Positions 61,060 through 64,000 of a stretch of DNA of 64,000 bases are shown here, piece by piece. This stretch comes from Alnus glutinosa (taxonomy: Eukaryota; Streptophyta; Magnoliopsida; Fagales; Betulaceae): assembly GCF_958979055.1 (NCBI RefSeq), contig NC_084897.1, forward strand, positions 20,995,628-21,059,627, in the 5' to 3' direction. Made by a program: the position numbers and the translations under genes. Position 1 is the stretch's first letter. Each line of letters opens with the position of its first letter. The notes below the pieces were generated by a model, which did no database searches, was not told the origin of the DNA, and saw nothing but the letters and a program-made list of their open reading frames with translations.

Positions 61060-64000
61060 TGTAAAGATCTGCAAAAGTAAGAGTGATTTTTGGTTCTCAG
61101 ACAGAATCATTTCGACATGAGATCTTTAGACAATATAATTCAGGAATTGTCACCATGACTGACTTCTTTCCCACACAGTACACACCAAAGCCAAAAGTAC
61201 ATAGGAATGGAAACAGTTTCTTGATGTGTCATATACCTTTTCCCAAACTTGTGAATGGTATTCATTGAGCCAATCAACCTCCGCAACACAGAGCAAAGAT
61301 ATGTCAACCAATTTACTCTGCATGAAAAAACCAGCAAAATCAGTAAGCATCCAAAAAGAAAAAGAAAAAATCTCTTGTTTGTAAAATGCCACTTATCCAT
61401 TTTGGATGCCAATTACAATTATGGCAGAATAAATTAATGATAGGAACTTCACACTCAGTTCTACCACCCTTGTTTGTAATAAAATTCTTTTCTTCGGGAA
61501 AAGAAAGCTACAAAGGTAGTGGAATCTTATGAAAAGAATCAGAAAGTTCCTCTGTAATAGTCAAATATACTGCAAGAAAACCAGTAGGCAAGCACAAAAT
61601 TATTGAGAAGTATGGCTGAAAAGGATTATTGGAGAATCTAATTCAAATATATATGCATGCATGGGGAGAATATCTCTATTTGACTGAACCATGCACTTAA
61701 AAGTATGACTAAGTTCCTCTAACTGGCAGAAAAATTACCGTTGCCACTAAACTTATTGTGAAGACCACTAAAGCCACAGTACCCAGTATATGTGATCATG
61801 ATGTCATGTAAACTAAATCTCAACAAAGGCCAAGAAACTGAATACCGAAACAGCTGGATGTGACCACAGCTGATATCTCTATATGGTAAACATAGCAGGT
61901 TTTATTCCACTTTGAAGTTAATTTTTCTATTGTAGGCTTAACTCTGTGCACTCATGTTGATTTCTCAAACAACCTCAACTACCGGGCAAACATTAGCATA
62001 CCTGAATGGGGACAAATGTGAGTTTTTCAAATCCCAGGTATCCAACCCCTCCAAAACGATTAGCTGTGTTGACCTCTTTCACATAAAGGAGATTCTGGAG
62101 AAGAAAGAAAACCTAAATTATAATGCAACAACTGTGTGCCAGAACGATAAGCAAAAAAATGTCACATCTTAATCATCTAGAAGAGCAACAAACATTTTAA
62201 ACGAAGAGCAAAGCATAAAAAATAAAACAAAAAACAGCGGAGAGAGGTACAATGTTTTGTGCATCAACTAACAAGTGGGTGAAAATTAAGCCAACCGCCA
62301 AGCCATTTTTCTTTATGGAAAAGAAAAAGAGAACAATGCCACACTGAACATCTTGTAAATTGACAAATGAGTCTACTCATTTAATCACTACAAGTTTCTA
62401 AAATACCTCTTACAGGTTTTAACATCTGAAATGCATCTAGATGTCCAGTCAGCAAAGTTTACAAAATAACAACTGCAATCAAGTTTTACAAAAAATTTCT
62501 AAGCAGACCCTGGTGACAACCACCACCTTTGCACTAAGAAGGTAATGCAAACCCTCCTAAACATTTGTATTTACTTAGCTCTTATATATTTTCTTCTTTA
62601 GCACCATGTATTCGACTCGGGTCAAAGAAATAAACCCAATTTTATCTACTAGAACCTAATAAAAAGAACTCATCACAGATAGTAAACGATCCGGTGAATT
62701 TGCAGCTGAAGTGAATTTTCAAGAACATAAAAGAGTAGCTGAAAGAGCATACTTCAATTCGAATACCAAAGGCATGGTCTTCATAGTAGCCAGGTTCATT
62801 GCTGACAATCATGCCTTTCAATAAGGGGGTCATATTTCCATATCTAAAGCTAATACTTTGAGGGCCCTCATGGACATTCAATGCAGCTCCCACACCATGC
62901 CCGGTTCCTTAAAATGGAAGGGAAAAGGAAATAATTTCATTAAGTTAAATAGATTCATTTCAATGGTCACTTCACAACCACATAATAAGATAGTTGACAC
63001 TCAGACATGTACCATGCCGGTAATCAAGTCCAATCTTCCACAGGGAAGAACGAGCAAATGCATCCAGTACAAAACCAGGGGTACCTTCAGGGAAAACTGC
63101 CTGATCAAGAGTAATGTGACCCTGCAATTGGACACCATCAGAAAATTCCAAAAATAATGTTCATAAAAGCCAAAATTAGCCATCTTAGCTCTTGAGAAGT
63201 ACAGGATAAAAGTAAAAACCATACTACACATGCTACAAACAATATATATTATTCACACTGATTATTTACCCAAGAGAGCACTGAGGGACGTTACCCAGAA
63301 CCAAGATACATAAAATAGCAGATTACTTTCACATAAGATGCAACAATACTTTGAAATGACGAAAAAGATTTATATTTCTCTAAGTCGAAAATGCTGTATA
63401 TATTTCTCCCCCACCATGAGAGAATAGGATGGTAGATTGGTAAGAAATGCAATAGCCATCGGCTGTAAGCAGTATCACTACAGTCAACAACCACAGGAAA
63501 ACGTCTCTAAAGGGTAACTTAATCGGCTAGGGACCACACCTCATTGAACTGGAGGTCAGTAGTTCAAATCTCCCCTTCCCCCTCCCCTTTGGGACAAAAA
63601 ATTACTTATCAAAAACAACCACAGGAAAACATTTTCTAAGCAATATTTGAACTTAAGACCTAGAGCAACCCCACCCTAATTTTTCTAGCACCTGAATAAG
63701 ACAGCAGGCAACCTTCAAGAAAAATCATTTTATATCTTTATTATACACTTCCTGGCCAAATCCATTGAAGTAAATCACTTTACGCAAACATGAGGCCATC
63801 TACATAATTAAAATTTCTAGAATTCTTAAAATGAAAAAAAAAAAAAAAAACTTTAGCTACCTGTAAAACTCGAGTGAAGCATTCTTTTTGTCGAGCAGTA
63901 GGTTCACCAAAATGTACTGTCCTGGTTACATCAGTAGTACCATCAACATATTGAGCTCCACTATCCAATAGAAACAGTTTCTTTGCATCCACAATAGCGC
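60647..64000 (-). CDS. Aminopeptidase P (M24B), C-terminal part (5' end outside window)
   Basis: A metallopeptidase that removes an N-terminal residue preceding proline. Exons 64000-63861 (partial), 63121-63013, 62907-62753, 62094-62002, 61317-61237 and 60718-60647 encode the last 215 residues. The dinuclear-metal ligands of the pita-bread fold are visible: two Asp in [18 protein letters not shown], His in [17 protein letters not shown], Glu in [16 protein letters not shown] and a final Glu in [12 protein letters not shown]. The tail ([20 protein letters not shown]) resembles the plastid or mitochondrial form (At3g05350 type from memory) more than the cytosolic APP1. The N-terminal creatinase-like domains and any transit peptide lie beyond the right edge. 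It converges with the LACS gene. Confidence 0.93.
61002..61056. repeat. CT microsatellite
   Basis: About 27 CT units in an intron of the aminopeptidase P gene. Confidence 0.95.
63503..63613 (+). mobile_element. tRNA-derived SINE with 17-bp target duplication
   Basis: AACAACCACAGGAAAAC flanks the element (63486-63502 and 63614-63630). The head has an A-box-like GGCTAGGGACC and a B-box-like AGTTCAAATCT about 30 bp apart, as in RNA polymerase III promoters. It ends in a C/T-rich tail and A-rich sequence. It is inserted in an intron of the aminopeptidase P gene. Confidence 0.8.

Overview
This is nuclear DNA from a flowering plant, most likely a core eudicot and probably a woody rosid (the lineage is inferred, not shown). 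The evidence is split genes with GT-AG introns, AT-rich introns and intergenic DNA, chloroplast and peroxisome targeting peptides, and plant transposon types (MITEs, a TRIM, SINEs, a Ty1/copia element, a MULE-like foldback). No operons, CRISPR arrays or prokaryotic features are present. I built exon models by hand. In every multi-exon gene the exon lengths keep one reading frame through to the stop.

Layout, left to right: (1) 1-3720 (+), the 3' part of an ANP/NPK1-type MAP kinase kinase kinase; (2) 7311-4822 (-), TANGLED1, a division-plane protein; (3) 13836-8939 (-), a kinesin-14 of the KIN-14S type; (4) 16953-22429 (+), a plastid DUF1995 protein; (5) 27606-24003 (-), a plastid J-domain protein with a ferredoxin-like cysteine domain; (6) 32377-30395 (-), an intronless PLS-class PPR protein; (7) 41764-33647 (-), a GH2 endo-beta-mannosidase; (8) 46934-59857 (+), a peroxisomal long-chain acyl-CoA synthetase with an N-terminal PTS2; (9) 64000-60647 (-), the 3' part of an M24B aminopeptidase P.

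The first three genes belong to families linked to microtubules, cytokinesis or division-plane placement. The promoters of TANGLED1 and the kinesin both carry consensus MSA (MYB3R, G2/M) elements. From memory, most genes here match two Arabidopsis segments (about At3g053xx-060xx and At5g275xx-276xx), so the window looks like an unfractionated ancestral block that Arabidopsis holds as two partly deleted copies.

Transposons fill the introns and the 41.8-46.9 kb gap. The clearest are a complete 326-bp TRIM in a mannosidase intron, a degenerate copia element inside an acyl-CoA synthetase intron, two retroposons with 16-17-bp target duplications, a 1.1-kb MULE-like foldback with a GC-rich palindromic core, and several palindromic MITEs. 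The most unusual gene-level structure is a tandem array of small, frame-preserving exons in the N-terminal part of the kinesin. I found no wholly new multi-gene system; this is ordinary plant euchromatin with some noteworthy local structures.
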